DNA of 17,525 nt from Cyanobacteria bacterium OH_CBB_238 (GTDB lineage Bacteria > Cyanobacteriota > Vampirovibrionia > Gastranaerophilales > Gastranaerophilaceae): positions 1-17,525 of the forward strand of contig JAEYQN010000175.1 in NCBI GenBank assembly GCA_023409995.1. The letters are read 5' to 3'. The position numbers were made by a program, and so were the translations under genes. Below the pieces are notes generated by a model. That model worked only from the letters and a program-made list of their open reading frames with translations. It searched no databases and had not been told where the DNA came from. Each line of letters begins with the position of its first letter. The stretch's first letter is position 1. Of the stretch, positions 7,007 through 14,124 are shown piece after piece.

Positions 7007-9460
7007 TTATCTAAACTTTATAGTTGTAAAGTTTTTAGATAATCCTTCTTTTATTGATGACATTTCTTTATCAATAACTTCATCAGTTAGAGTTGCCTCT
7101 GTGTTTTGAAGTTTAATTCTGTATGCCAAACTCTTATAGCCAGACTCAATATGTTCTCCTTGGTAAATATCAAAAATGCTGCAACTTTTAAATAGTTTGT
7201 TACTAGCAGATTTCTTTATAACGTTAGAAATTTTTTCATGGCTGACACTTTCTTCAATCGCAAAAGCTATATCTCTTTGTACTTCTGGGAATTGTGGTAG
7301 CTTCCTGTATTTTACAGTGTTAAATGTTATACTTAGCAAGAGTTCTTCCAAATTGATTTCAAACAGATATATATCTTGATTAATTTTTAATTTATCTCTT
7401 AATAGAGGATATAATTCTCCAAAATATCCAATTACTTTAGGAGTTTTACCAAGTAACGTCATTTTTGCACTTCTACCAGGATGTAAATATTCACAATCTT
7501 CTGCTGGTGACAACTTTACTCTATTTGAAAGACCAAGAAGCTCTAATAGAGATTCAACAACTCCTTTTAGTGAATAAAAATCAGTTTTTTTATGGCTTCT
7601 CCAGAGGCTGGAATGGATGTCTCCACTGATAACTCCTGAGAGCATTCTTTGTTCTGTAACGCCGCTGTCTTTATCTGTTGGTTCGTTTTCTTTTAAGAAT
7701 ATTTTTCCGATCTCATATAACCAAACATTTTTTTGTCCATTGTCAAAGTTGTTTTTTAATGTGTGTAACAAGTTTGCTATTATTGTTTGTCTGAGCATTG
7801 TATGATCTTCTGATTGAGGATTTTGCACATAGACTGCTTTTTCAGAACTATAACTTAGGTTGTAGTTCTTTAATATTGGTTCTCCAATCAAAGATGATGT
7901 TATTGCTTCATCAAAACCGTAGCCAAGGAACAGTGAATTAATTTGTTTTAGGAGTTTAGTTTCATTGCTTATTTCAGGAGACTGAGTTTTTCTAGGTAGT
8001 GTTGGATCAATCTTATCGTATCCATTGATTCTTGCTATTTCTTCAATTAAATCAATTTCTCGTGTTACATCATTTATTCTAAAACTAGGAACTCTGAATT
8101 TAGCTGCTACATCATTTTTACCTAATAAGTTGAAGCCAAGTTTATCAAGAATTTCAATACACCTTTCAGCAGAGATTTCACAACCAAGAATACGCTTAAT
8201 TTGTCCGAACCTTAACGTGATATCTAAATCTGGAAGTTTGTTTTCTCCATCTTCCACGATTCCATCTACTTTAGCTCCAGCTAATTCAGTTAATAGTTGC
8301 ATTGCTCTTAGGAGTGCTGGCTTCACAGAATCCATATCTACTCCTCTTTCGAATCGCGCACAAGCTTCACTTCTGTAACCAACACTTCTCGCATTTCTTC
8401 TGTTAGTCGCTGGTGTGAAGTATGCAGACTCTAAAACTAAGTTTTTAGTATTTGAATCTACTTCGCTATTGGCTCCGCCAAATACTCCTGCAACACAAAC
8501 ACCTTCATCTTTAGTAGCTATTAAAACCGAATCATTATTTAGTTCTCTTTCAACTTCATCCAAAGTTACTATTTTTTCGCCTTCTTTTGCTCGTCTTATG
8601 CACAAATAGCCAGAAAGTTTGTCCATATCAAAAGCGTGTAATGGTTGCCCATATTCTATAAGTACGTAATTTGTTATATCAACAACATTATTTATTGCTC
8701 TTATACCAGATGCTTCCAATCTTCTTTGCATCCACTCTGGCGAAGGCTTAATTTCTACATTACTTAATAATCCTGCTGAGTAATAAGTGCAGGTATCTTT
8801 GTCTATTATTTCGACATTAAATTTATCTGTGGACAAATCGCTTGTGCTTTCCAATTTTGAAAAATTTAATTTCTTATTAAAAATAGAGCTTAACTCTCGA
8901 GCAACCCCAATAATAGACATCTGATCGCCTCTATTAGCTGTAGGTGCAATATGCAAAACTTGATCTTCTTGAATATTTACAACTCTTTCCAATGGCAGGC
9001 CTAAATCTAGATTGTCAAAAAGCCTATTGAGAATTAAGATGCCATCTTCTTCTTGTAAATTTTCAAGTCCTAACTCATCTTGGGAGCACAACATCCCTTG
9101 AGATTCGATCCCTCTTATTTTCGCTGGTGTCAGTTCGAATAATTCACCTGTTTTTCTTGAAAATACTTTTGATCCAACTGATGCATATGGAATTACTTGT
9201 CCAATTCCAATATTTTGTGCACCGCAGACAACCGTTTTTACTGAGCTTCCTGTATTAACGTCAACCAGATGCAATTTATCAGCGTCAGGATGTTGTTTTA
9301 TATCCACAATTTTAGCAGTGATTATGTTTGAAAATTTAGGGCCGATTTTTTCAATTTCTTCTACCTCAAGCCCACTCATTGTTAATTCATGCGCTATTTG
9401 TTCAGGAGAAATACCTTTTAAATCAATAAACTCATTTAACCACTCTAAAGATATTTGCAT
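7007..9460 (-). CDS. pheT: Phenylalanine-tRNA ligase beta subunit
   Basis: Beta chain of the (alpha-beta)2 enzyme that charges tRNA-Phe; it binds the tRNA and hydrolyses mischarged Tyr-tRNA. The 817 residues are normal for PheT. Seen in order: N-terminal MQISLEWLNEFIDL, EMAP-like tRNA-binding domain at about 40-150 ('HPDADKLHLVDVNTG', 'CGAQNIGIGQ', 'KIRGIESQGMLCS'), B3/B4 editing domain around 210-385 ('NNVVDITNYVLIEYGQPLHAFD'), B5 domain around 405-475 and a C-terminal ferredoxin-fold anticodon-binding domain ('FPEVQRDIAFAI'). I chose the ATG at 9460, not the upstream in-frame ATG at 9520: family starts align there, GAGAG precedes it, and the longer start falls inside the -35 box. No pheS lies beside it, so the alpha subunit must be encoded elsewhere. 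Confidence 0.96.
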   Translation of the reverse strand: MQISLEWLNEFIDLKGISPEQIAHELTMSGLEVEEIEKIGPKFSNIITAKIVDIKQHPDADKLHLVDVNTGSSVKTVVCGAQNIGIGQVIPYASVGSKVFSRKTGELFELTPAKIRGIESQGMLCSQDELGLENLQEEDGILILNRLFDNLDLGLPLERVVNIQEDQVLHIAPTANRGDQMSIIGVARELSSIFNKKLNFSKLESTSDLSTDKFNVEIIDKDTCTYYSAGLLSNVEIKPSPEWMQRRLEASGIRAINNVVDITNYVLIEYGQPLHAFDMDKLSGYLCIRRAKEGEKIVTLDEVERELNNDSVLIATKDEGVCVAGVFGGANSEVDSNTKNLVLESAYFTPATNRRNARSVGYRSEACARFERGVDMDSVKPALLRAMQLLTELAGAKVDGIVEDGENKLPDLDITLRFGQIKRILGCEISAERCIEILDKLGFNLLGKNDVAAKFRVPSFRINDVTREIDLIEEIARINGYDKIDPTLPRKTQSPEISNETKLLKQINSLFLGYGFDEAITSSLIGEPILKNYNLSYSSEKAVYVQNPQSEDHTMLRQTIIANLLHTLKNNFDNGQKNVWLYEIGKIFLKENEPTDKDSGVTEQRMLSGVISGDIHSSLWRSHKKTDFYSLKGVVESLLELLGLSNRVKLSPAEDCEYLHPGRSAKMTLLGKTPKVIGYFGELYPLLRDKLKINQDIYLFEINLEELLLSITFNTVKYRKLPQFPEVQRDIAFAIEESVSHEKISNVIKKSASNKLFKSCSIFDIYQGEHIESGYKSLAYRIKLQNTEATLTDEVIDKEMSSIKEGLSKNFTTIKFR

Positions 9461-9491
9461 AATAATTTCTCTCTTTCTCTTCTCTGCATAA

Positions 9492-9520
9492 ATTTTACAA
9501 TAAAGAACCCCTGTTGTCAT
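9492..9520 (-). promoter_or_regulatory. Sigma-70-type promoter for pheT
   Basis: On the minus strand: ATGACA (9520-9515), a 17-nt spacer, and TAAAAT (9497-9492), each 5 of 6 to consensus. Transcription would start near 9485, 25 nt before the chosen pheT start. The hexamer overlaps the ATG of the longer reading frame, which argues against that start. Confidence 0.6.
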
Positions 9521-9790
9521 TAAAAGACATGCCTAAACCTCTTTTTTTAATTTTTTATAATTACTTAAAAAAAATTTATATTTCTTAAAAGTGGTTTAAC
9601 TACACTAATGATCGGGAATCTATGAAAAATATGAAACTAAAAAGCCATACTTAAGTATCAAAAACTTCAAACTTTATGAGAATTAATTATAGACTATAAA
9701 ATCCGTATCATATAAGGAAAGTAAGTGAGTGTGAAAGACAAAATTGTAATTGTCTTTAGCTTATTAACTTCCGTTGGTAGTATTAAAAAA
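9521..9790 (+). other. Gene-free stretch upstream of flagellin
   Basis: Together with both flanks, the 376-nt gap between pheT and flagellin holds no gene. Candidate flagellin promoters are TTTATG (9673-9678), a 16-nt spacer, TATAAA (9695-9700), or a poor flagellar-sigma-like TAAT-N15-CCGTATCA near 9683-9709. Neither is strong. A leader hairpin AAAGACAA (9734-9741) / TTGTCTTT (9750-9757) has an 8-nt loop and no U run. A further GGA at 9715-9717 might be an extra CsrA contact. Confidence 0.35.
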
Positions 9791-9826
9791 CTGTCTACAA
9801 GGATGTAGATAGTATATTGAAAGGAG
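9791..9826 (+). promoter_or_regulatory. Probable CsrA-binding hairpin plus SD site in the flagellin leader
   Basis: A 9-bp stem with one G-T wobble, CTGTCTACA (9791-9799) / TGTAGATAG (9804-9812), closes the tetraloop AGGA (9800-9803). Bases 9796-9806, TACAAGGATGT, match 11 of 12 positions of the SELEX CsrA consensus RUACARGGAUGU, with GGA shown in the loop as CsrA prefers. A second GGA (9823-9825) is part of the SD AAAGGAG, 22 nt further on, a spacing a CsrA dimer could bridge. B. subtilis hag and Campylobacter flaA leaders are repressed this way, with FliW as antagonist. The element is seen; the regulator is inferred, and no csrA or fliW is in the window. Confidence 0.75.
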
Positions 9827-9836
9827 AATCAATACC

Positions 9837-10691
9837 ATGGCAATTACAGTTAACACAAACGTTACAGCACTAGTAGTTCAAAAGAATTTAAACTCAGCAC
9901 AGTCTCAACTAGCTACTAGTCTTGAAAGAATGTCAACAGGTCAAAAAATCAACAGCGCAAAAGACGATGCTGCTGGTTTAGCTATTGCTACAAATCTAGC
10001 AACAAAAATTAGGGGTTCAGAACAAGCTCAAAGTAACATCCAACAAGCAGGTAACTTGTTGTCTACTGCAGAAGGGGATATTACAAACATTTCGGATCAA
10101 GTGGATCGTATCAGAGAACTAGCTGTTCAAGCATCAAACGGAATCAACTCTACTGAATCAATGACTGCTATTAAGAAAGAGGTAGAAGCTCGTATAGCAG
10201 AAATCAACAAAAGTGCTGCTGGTTCTGAGTTCAACGGAGTAAATCTTTTAGATGGTACAGCTTCAAGCGGACTAAGATTACAGGTTGGTGCTGATTCTGC
10301 AGCGGCTACTAACAGTATTACTGTTTCAGGTGTATTCGGTGATGCTTCAGCTTCAGCTATAGGTTTGTTGGCTGGTTCGTATGATACAATTAGTAAGGCA
10401 TTTGCTGGCGCAACAGCTGCTGCTGGATTTATCGCAAATTGTGATAGCGCTTTAGCTGACCTAACTACAAGAAGAACCCTAATCGGGGCTTACCAAAACA
10501 GACTAGATTCAACATACAATGCGTTGGATACATCAATTGAAAACTTATCAGCTTCTAAGTCAACAATTATGGATACTGACGTTGCAACTGAATCTTCTAA
10601 GTATACAAAAGCTCAGATCTTGCAACAAGCATCTGCAGCATTGTTAGCAACTGCTAACCAAGCTCCAAGTATTGCTCTATCTTTAATCTAA
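9837..10691 (+). CDS. Flagellin, short form without an outer domain
   Basis: Structural subunit of the flagellar filament, exported by the flagellar type III system without a cleaved signal. The 284 residues hold conserved N-terminal D0/D1 helices (about 1-140: 'STGQKINSAKDDAAGLAIA', 'RIRELAVQASNG' at 91-102, 'FNGVNLLDG') and C-terminal D1/D0 helices (about 195-284: 'LGA/LIGAYQNRLDSTYN'-type segment, 'DTDVATESSKYTKAQILQQA', ending 'ANQAPSIALSLI'). The variable middle is only about 50 residues, so the exposed D2/D3 domains are missing. The start is certain: AAAGGAG lies 10 nt before the ATG and MAITVNTNV is typical. The gene is monocistronic with its own terminator and a structured leader that suggests CsrA repression. 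There is one internal Cys (in 'FIANCDS'). The paralogue name (fliC/hag) cannot be assigned. Confidence 0.97.
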   Translation: MAITVNTNVTALVVQKNLNSAQSQLATSLERMSTGQKINSAKDDAAGLAIATNLATKIRGSEQAQSNIQQAGNLLSTAEGDITNISDQVDRIRELAVQASNGINSTESMTAIKKEVEARIAEINKSAAGSEFNGVNLLDGTASSGLRLQVGADSAAATNSITVSGVFGDASASAIGLLAGSYDTISKAFAGATAAAGFIANCDSALADLTTRRTLIGAYQNRLDSTYNALDTSIENLSASKSTIMDTDVATESSKYTKAQILQQASAALLATANQAPSIALSLI

Positions 10692-10721
10692 TAACTAATA
10701 AAGATATAAGTAGTATTATAC

Positions 10722-10752
10722 AAAGCCTGAAGGATATCCTTCAGGCTTTAAA
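10722..10752 (+). terminator. Rho-independent terminator after flagellin
   Basis: AAAGCCTGAAGGAT (10722-10735) / ATCCTTCAGGCTTT (10736-10749) is a perfect 14-bp palindrome, folding with a small GATATC-region loop, 30 nt after the flagellin stop. The T-rich tail is short (TTTAAATTT). Confidence 0.8.
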
Positions 10753-10861
10753 TTTGCTTTATAATTGATTCGTGGATGGAACTTTTTAGTATCTTTTGCG
10801 TCATATAACTTAACAATTACTGAATCGCTCACAAATACCTAACATCATTATCTGTTTGCAA

Positions 10862-10888
10862 AAAAAGCTGGCAATTCGCCAGCTTTTT
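10862..10888 (-). terminator. Bidirectional terminator, chiefly for glnA
   Basis: AAAAAGCTGGC (10862-10872) / GCCAGCTTTTT (10878-10888) with a 5-nt loop. On the minus strand it follows the glnA stop by 26 nt and runs into TTTTTTT. On the plus strand it is followed by TTTTTCTTTTTTT and backs up the flagellin terminator. The 110 nt between the two terminators hold nothing I can identify. Confidence 0.88.
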
Positions 10889-10914
10889 CTTTTTTTGATA
10901 TTGAGAATACTTTT

Positions 10915-12279
10915 CTATGCTTTTTCTAAATATGCATCTAATTCCCACTGAGATACAAATGTTCTAAATGAATCCCATTCTTTTGCTTTTGCACAGGTAA
11001 ATTCGCTATATATATGATCTCCAAGTGCAGATTGTGCAACAGGTGTTTTTTCCATTAAATCTAGTGCTTCCTCTAAGCTTCCAGGAAGAGCATCTATTTT
11101 TTGTTTCTTTCTTTCTTTTGTAGTTAGTTGATAAATGTTACTTTCTACTGGAGCTGGTGGCTCTATCTTATTCTCAATACCATCTAAGCAAGCTTCAAGA
11201 ATAGCAGCAAATGCTAAGTATGGGTTGCAGCTTGGATCCGGAGATCTTAATTCAACCCTTGTGGCATTACCTCTTTTTGCAGGAACTCTCAGTAACGCAC
11301 TTCTGTTAGCTAGCGACCAAGCTAAATAAACAGGAGCTTCATAACCAGGAACAAGTCTTTTATAACTGTTAACTGTTGGGTTTGTTATCGCAGTTATGCT
11401 CTTTATATTCTTAAGCAATCCACCTATGGAGTACATAGCTTCTTGAGATAGCTGATATTGGCTTGATTCATCGAAAAAGGCATTGCGTCCATCTTTAAAT
11501 AATGAAACATTGCAGTGCATGCCAGATCCATTAATTCCAAATATCGGTTTTGGCATAAATGTTGCTTGGAGATCATATTTGTCAGCAACAGCTTTAACTG
11601 CTATTTTAAATGTTACAACATTGTCTGCTGTTGTTAAGATGTCTGCGTATTTGAAATCAACTTCATGTTGGCTTGCTGCAACTTCGTGGTGTGATGCTTC
11701 AATATCAAATCCCATTTCTTGTAAAGTTCCTACAATGTCGCTACGAACATCTTCCCCAAGATCTTCGGGACCAACATCGTAATAGCCTGCTCTATCATGA
11801 ATTACAGGCGCTATCTTTTTATCTTTTGTTTTTTCAAATAAGAAAAATTCAGCTTCTGGTCCAAGATTCATTGTATAACCAAGTTTTGCAGCTTTTTCCA
11901 TTACTCTTTTTAGATTGCATCTTGGACAACCTTCAAAAGGTGTGCCATCTGCGTTATGGATATCACAAATTACTCTTGCAACCTTTCCACCATCTTTAGT
12001 TCTCCAAGGAAGAATTGTAAAAGTGTTTTTATCTGGATAAAAATACATATCTGATGTTTCTATGCTTCTAAAACCTTTAATAGATGAACCATCCAACATC
12101 ATTTCGTTATTTAGAATTTTATCTATATGGACAGAAGGAACGGCCATATTTTTTACTTGCCCATTGATGTCGACAAATTGTAGCCTTACGAATTTGACGT
12201 CATTTTCTTTTATCAAATTCTTAATGTCTTCGCTTGAATAACTTTTGCCGCATAATGGCATGTGCATAAACTCACTCAT
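10915..12279 (-). CDS. glnA: Glutamine synthetase, type I-alpha
   Basis: Makes glutamine from glutamate, ammonia and ATP; a dodecamer. The 454 residues match the GSI-alpha length (B. subtilis-like). Visible: DGSSIKGF (63-70), metal ligands in 'GPEAEFF' (E142, E144), 'EASHHEVAASQHEVDFKYAD' (194-213), the ATP-site 'NGSGMH' (250-255), 'NPTVNSYKRLVPGYEAP' with the Glu flap (E314), and 'RVELRSPDPSCNPYLAF'. The GSI-beta insert is lacking, and the beta adenylylation motif NLYDLPP is replaced by NIYQLTT, so control by adenylylation is unlikely and feedback by glutamine is expected. The ATG at 12279 is chosen because AAAGGA lies just upstream; the frame extends 5 codons to a TTG with no SD. It has its own promoter and terminator and diverges from aroC. 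Confidence 0.97.
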   Translation of the reverse strand: MSEFMHMPLCGKSYSSEDIKNLIKENDVKFVRLQFVDINGQVKNMAVPSVHIDKILNNEMMLDGSSIKGFRSIETSDMYFYPDKNTFTILPWRTKDGGKVARVICDIHNADGTPFEGCPRCNLKRVMEKAAKLGYTMNLGPEAEFFLFEKTKDKKIAPVIHDRAGYYDVGPEDLGEDVRSDIVGTLQEMGFDIEASHHEVAASQHEVDFKYADILTTADNVVTFKIAVKAVADKYDLQATFMPKPIFGINGSGMHCNVSLFKDGRNAFFDESSQYQLSQEAMYSIGGLLKNIKSITAITNPTVNSYKRLVPGYEAPVYLAWSLANRSALLRVPAKRGNATRVELRSPDPSCNPYLAFAAILEACLDGIENKIEPPAPVESNIYQLTTKERKKQKIDALPGSLEEALDLMEKTPVAQSALGDHIYSEFTCAKAKEWDSFRTFVSQWELDAYLEKA

Positions 12280-12308
12280 ATATTTTCCTTTCAAAAATTA
12301 CAAAATAT

Positions 12309-12337
12309 ATATTACAAATTTTTTTAACATGTATCAA
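12309..12337 (-). promoter_or_regulatory. Sigma-70-type promoter for glnA
   Basis: On the minus strand: TTGATA (12337-12332), a 17-nt spacer, TAATAT (12314-12309). Transcription near 12302 gives a leader of about 22 nt that contains AAAGGA. No glutamine riboswitch fits in so short a leader. Confidence 0.6.
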
Positions 12338-12343
12338 GTATTA

Positions 12344-12360
12344 AGTGTTTTTTTTACACT
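12344..12360. repeat. Dyad between the divergent glnA and aroC promoters
   Basis: AGTGT (12344-12348) and ACACT (12356-12360) flank seven T. The centre lies about 50 bp upstream of the predicted glnA start site and about 59 bp upstream of the aroC one, outside both -35 boxes, where an activator or shared operator could sit. No regulator family is recognised. Confidence 0.3.
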
Positions 12361-12375
12361 AAGTCTTTGTGTTTG

Positions 12376-12404
12376 TTTACAATTGCTTTCTTTATAGCTA
12401 CAAT
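12376..12404 (+). promoter_or_regulatory. Sigma-70-type promoter for aroC-aroK-aroB
   Basis: TTTACA (12376-12381), a 17-nt spacer, TACAAT (12399-12404). Predicted transcription start near 12411 leaves a leader of about 15 nt, just enough for the SD AAAGGA at 12412-12417. Confidence 0.7.
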
Positions 12405-12425
12405 TACTATGAAAGGATTGTATCT

Positions 12426-13601
12426 ATGGCATTAAGATTTTTAACGGCAGGCGAGTCTCATGGACCAGCTTTGAGCACAATAATTGAAGGAATTCCTGCT
12501 GGTTTTCAAATTTCTAAAAAAGCAATCGATATAGAGTTGAAAAGGCGCCAGAGCGGATATGGGCGTGGTGGAAGGATGAAGATTGAGTCTGATCAAGTGC
12601 AAATTCTTTCAGGGGTCAGGTTTGGACGATCAATAGGTAGTCCTGTTGCTTTGTTGATTCAGAATAATGATTGGCACAATTGGCAAATCCCAATGTCTGT
12701 TATGGAGATTGAAGAAACTGATGAAAATATCGCTATAATTAAAGAAAAAGAAATCACTAAAGTAAGACCCGGTCATGCGGATTTCTCAGGTGCTATTAAA
12801 TACAGACATAAAGATGTAAGAAATATCCTTGAACGTTCAAGTGCAAGAGAAACGACAACGAGAGTTGCTGTTGGTTCAGTGGCGAAACAAATTCTGGACT
12901 CTTTTGGTATTTTTGGTTTTTCTCATATTACTCAAATAGGAGAAGTTAAAGCCAATGTTAATAGAGACTGTATAGACATAGACAATATTGAACGTTCGGA
13001 ACTCAGATGTGCAGATAATGAGGCAACTGAAGCTATGAAAAAACTTATAGATTCAGTTCAAAAAAGAGGAGATACTCTGGGGGGAAGTTTTGAAGTTATT
13101 TATAAGAATTTGCCAATAGGACTTGGTTCCCATGTTCATTGGGATAGAAAATTGGATGGTCTTTTGGCTCAGGCTATTATGAGTATTCCGGCAGTTAAAT
13201 CTGTAGAAATTGGCTTAGGTCATAAAGTTGCGGAAATTGAAGGATCAAAAACTCATGATGAGGTCTTCTTTGAAGATGGGAAATACTCTCGAAAAACAAA
13301 TAATGCTGGTGGCATTGAGGGAGGAATGACAAATGGAGAAGACATTGTTATAAAAGTTGCAATGAAGGCTATTCCAACAATGAAGACTCCCCTAAACTCT
13401 GTTTCTTTAGATACTCATGAATCATATCTTGCACACTTTGAGCGTTCTGATACCTGTGCGGTACCTGCTTGTGCTGTTGTTGCTGAAAGCATGGCTGCTA
13501 TTGTTCTAGTAAATTCTTTCATGGATAAATTTGGTAGTGATAGTTTTTCTCAGATAAAAGATAACTATGAGAACTATCTCGAATATGTAAAAACGAGGTA
13601 A
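12426..13601 (+). CDS. aroC: Chorismate synthase
   Basis: Converts 5-enolpyruvylshikimate 3-phosphate to chorismate using reduced FMN; last step of the shikimate pathway. The 391 residues are normal for the longer bacterial form. Signatures: 'AGESHGPAL' (8-16, catalytic H12), 'RRQSGYGRGGRMKIESD' (40-56), 'RPGHADF' (114-120), 'ERSSARETTTRVAVG' (136-150), 'HVHWDRKLDGLLA', 'GGIEGGMTNGEDI' and 'ERSDTCAVPA'. The ATG at 12426 is taken because AAAGGA precedes it and the -10 box lies within the longer upstream frame, which would be untranscribed. First gene of a three-gene aro operon. The separate FMN reductase some bacteria need is not in the window. Confidence 0.97.
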   Translation: MALRFLTAGESHGPALSTIIEGIPAGFQISKKAIDIELKRRQSGYGRGGRMKIESDQVQILSGVRFGRSIGSPVALLIQNNDWHNWQIPMSVMEIEETDENIAIIKEKEITKVRPGHADFSGAIKYRHKDVRNILERSSARETTTRVAVGSVAKQILDSFGIFGFSHITQIGEVKANVNRDCIDIDNIERSELRCADNEATEAMKKLIDSVQKRGDTLGGSFEVIYKNLPIGLGSHVHWDRKLDGLLAQAIMSIPAVKSVEIGLGHKVAEIEGSKTHDEVFFEDGKYSRKTNNAGGIEGGMTNGEDIVIKVAMKAIPTMKTPLNSVSLDTHESYLAHFERSDTCAVPACAVVAESMAAIVLVNSFMDKFGSDSFSQIKDNYENYLEYVKTR

Positions 13602-13605
13602 TGTA

Positions 13606-14124
13606 GTGTCTAAGAATATTGTTCTTATTGGAATGATGGGGGCTGGTAAAACAACAATATCGAAACTATTAAGTGAGAAACTTGATGATATGAACCTTGT
13701 TGACATAGACTCGGTTATTGTTAAATTGGAGAACCGCTCAATTAATGAAATTTTTAAAGATAGTGGTGAAGAATATTTTAGAAATATAGAATCAGGGATA
13801 ATAGAATCTTATTCTATTATGTCAGATTTCATAATTTCAACTGGCGGTGGAGTTTGTGAAGAACCTGCAAATATTGAAAATTTAAAACAAAATGGTGTTT
13901 TGTTTTATTTATATACTTCCGCCGATGACATATATGCCAGAGTCGCAAACGATGATGCTCGCCCATTACTGAAAAGTAGTAATGTAAAATTGACTATTGA
14001 AAAATTACTTGAAAAAAGGGATCCATTGTATAGATTATCAAATTATATAATTGATACCACAGATAGAACACCAGAAAAAATTACAGAAGAAATATTGGAA
14101 AAATATTATGGAATTATTGGTTAA
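13606..14124 (+). CDS. aroK: Shikimate kinase
   Basis: Phosphorylates shikimate at the 3-OH with ATP, the fifth step of the pathway. The 172 residues are a standard length. Walker A GMMGAGKTT is at 9-17; the shikimate-binding Asp is in 'DIDSVI' (33-38); 'YFRNIES' gives the conserved Arg (R59), 'STGGGVC' (78-84) the Gly-rich substrate loop, and 'DARPLL' (117-122) the lid Arg. The GTG start has GAGG 7 nt upstream, overlapping the last codons of aroC, and lies 4 nt after the aroC stop. The 3' end overlaps aroB by 17 nt. This spacing indicates tight coupling in the aroC-aroK-aroB operon. Confidence 0.95.
   Translation: MSKNIVLIGMMGAGKTTISKLLSEKLDDMNLVDIDSVIVKLENRSINEIFKDSGEEYFRNIESGIIESYSIMSDFIISTGGGVCEEPANIENLKQNGVLFYLYTSADDIYARVANDDARPLLKSSNVKLTIEKLLEKRDPLYRLSNYIIDTTDRTPEKITEEILEKYYGIIG

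Noticed and set aside
9461..9520. Twenty extra N-terminal residues on PheT
   Set aside because: The upstream ATG lies in the -35 hexamer of a good promoter, and the residues do not resemble PheT N-termini.
10750..10861. Small RNA or gene between the flagellin and glnA terminators
   Set aside because: There is a TTATAAT-like -10 but no matching -35, no stable internal fold and no open frame of note.
12295..12345. NtcA-type site (GTA-N8-TAC) upstream of glnA
   Set aside because: No copy with the required 8-nt spacing is present; only A/T-rich near matches are seen.
12369..12425. N-terminal extension of chorismate synthase
   Set aside because: The extension contains the -35 and -10 boxes of the aroC promoter and has no SD; the family start is at 12426.
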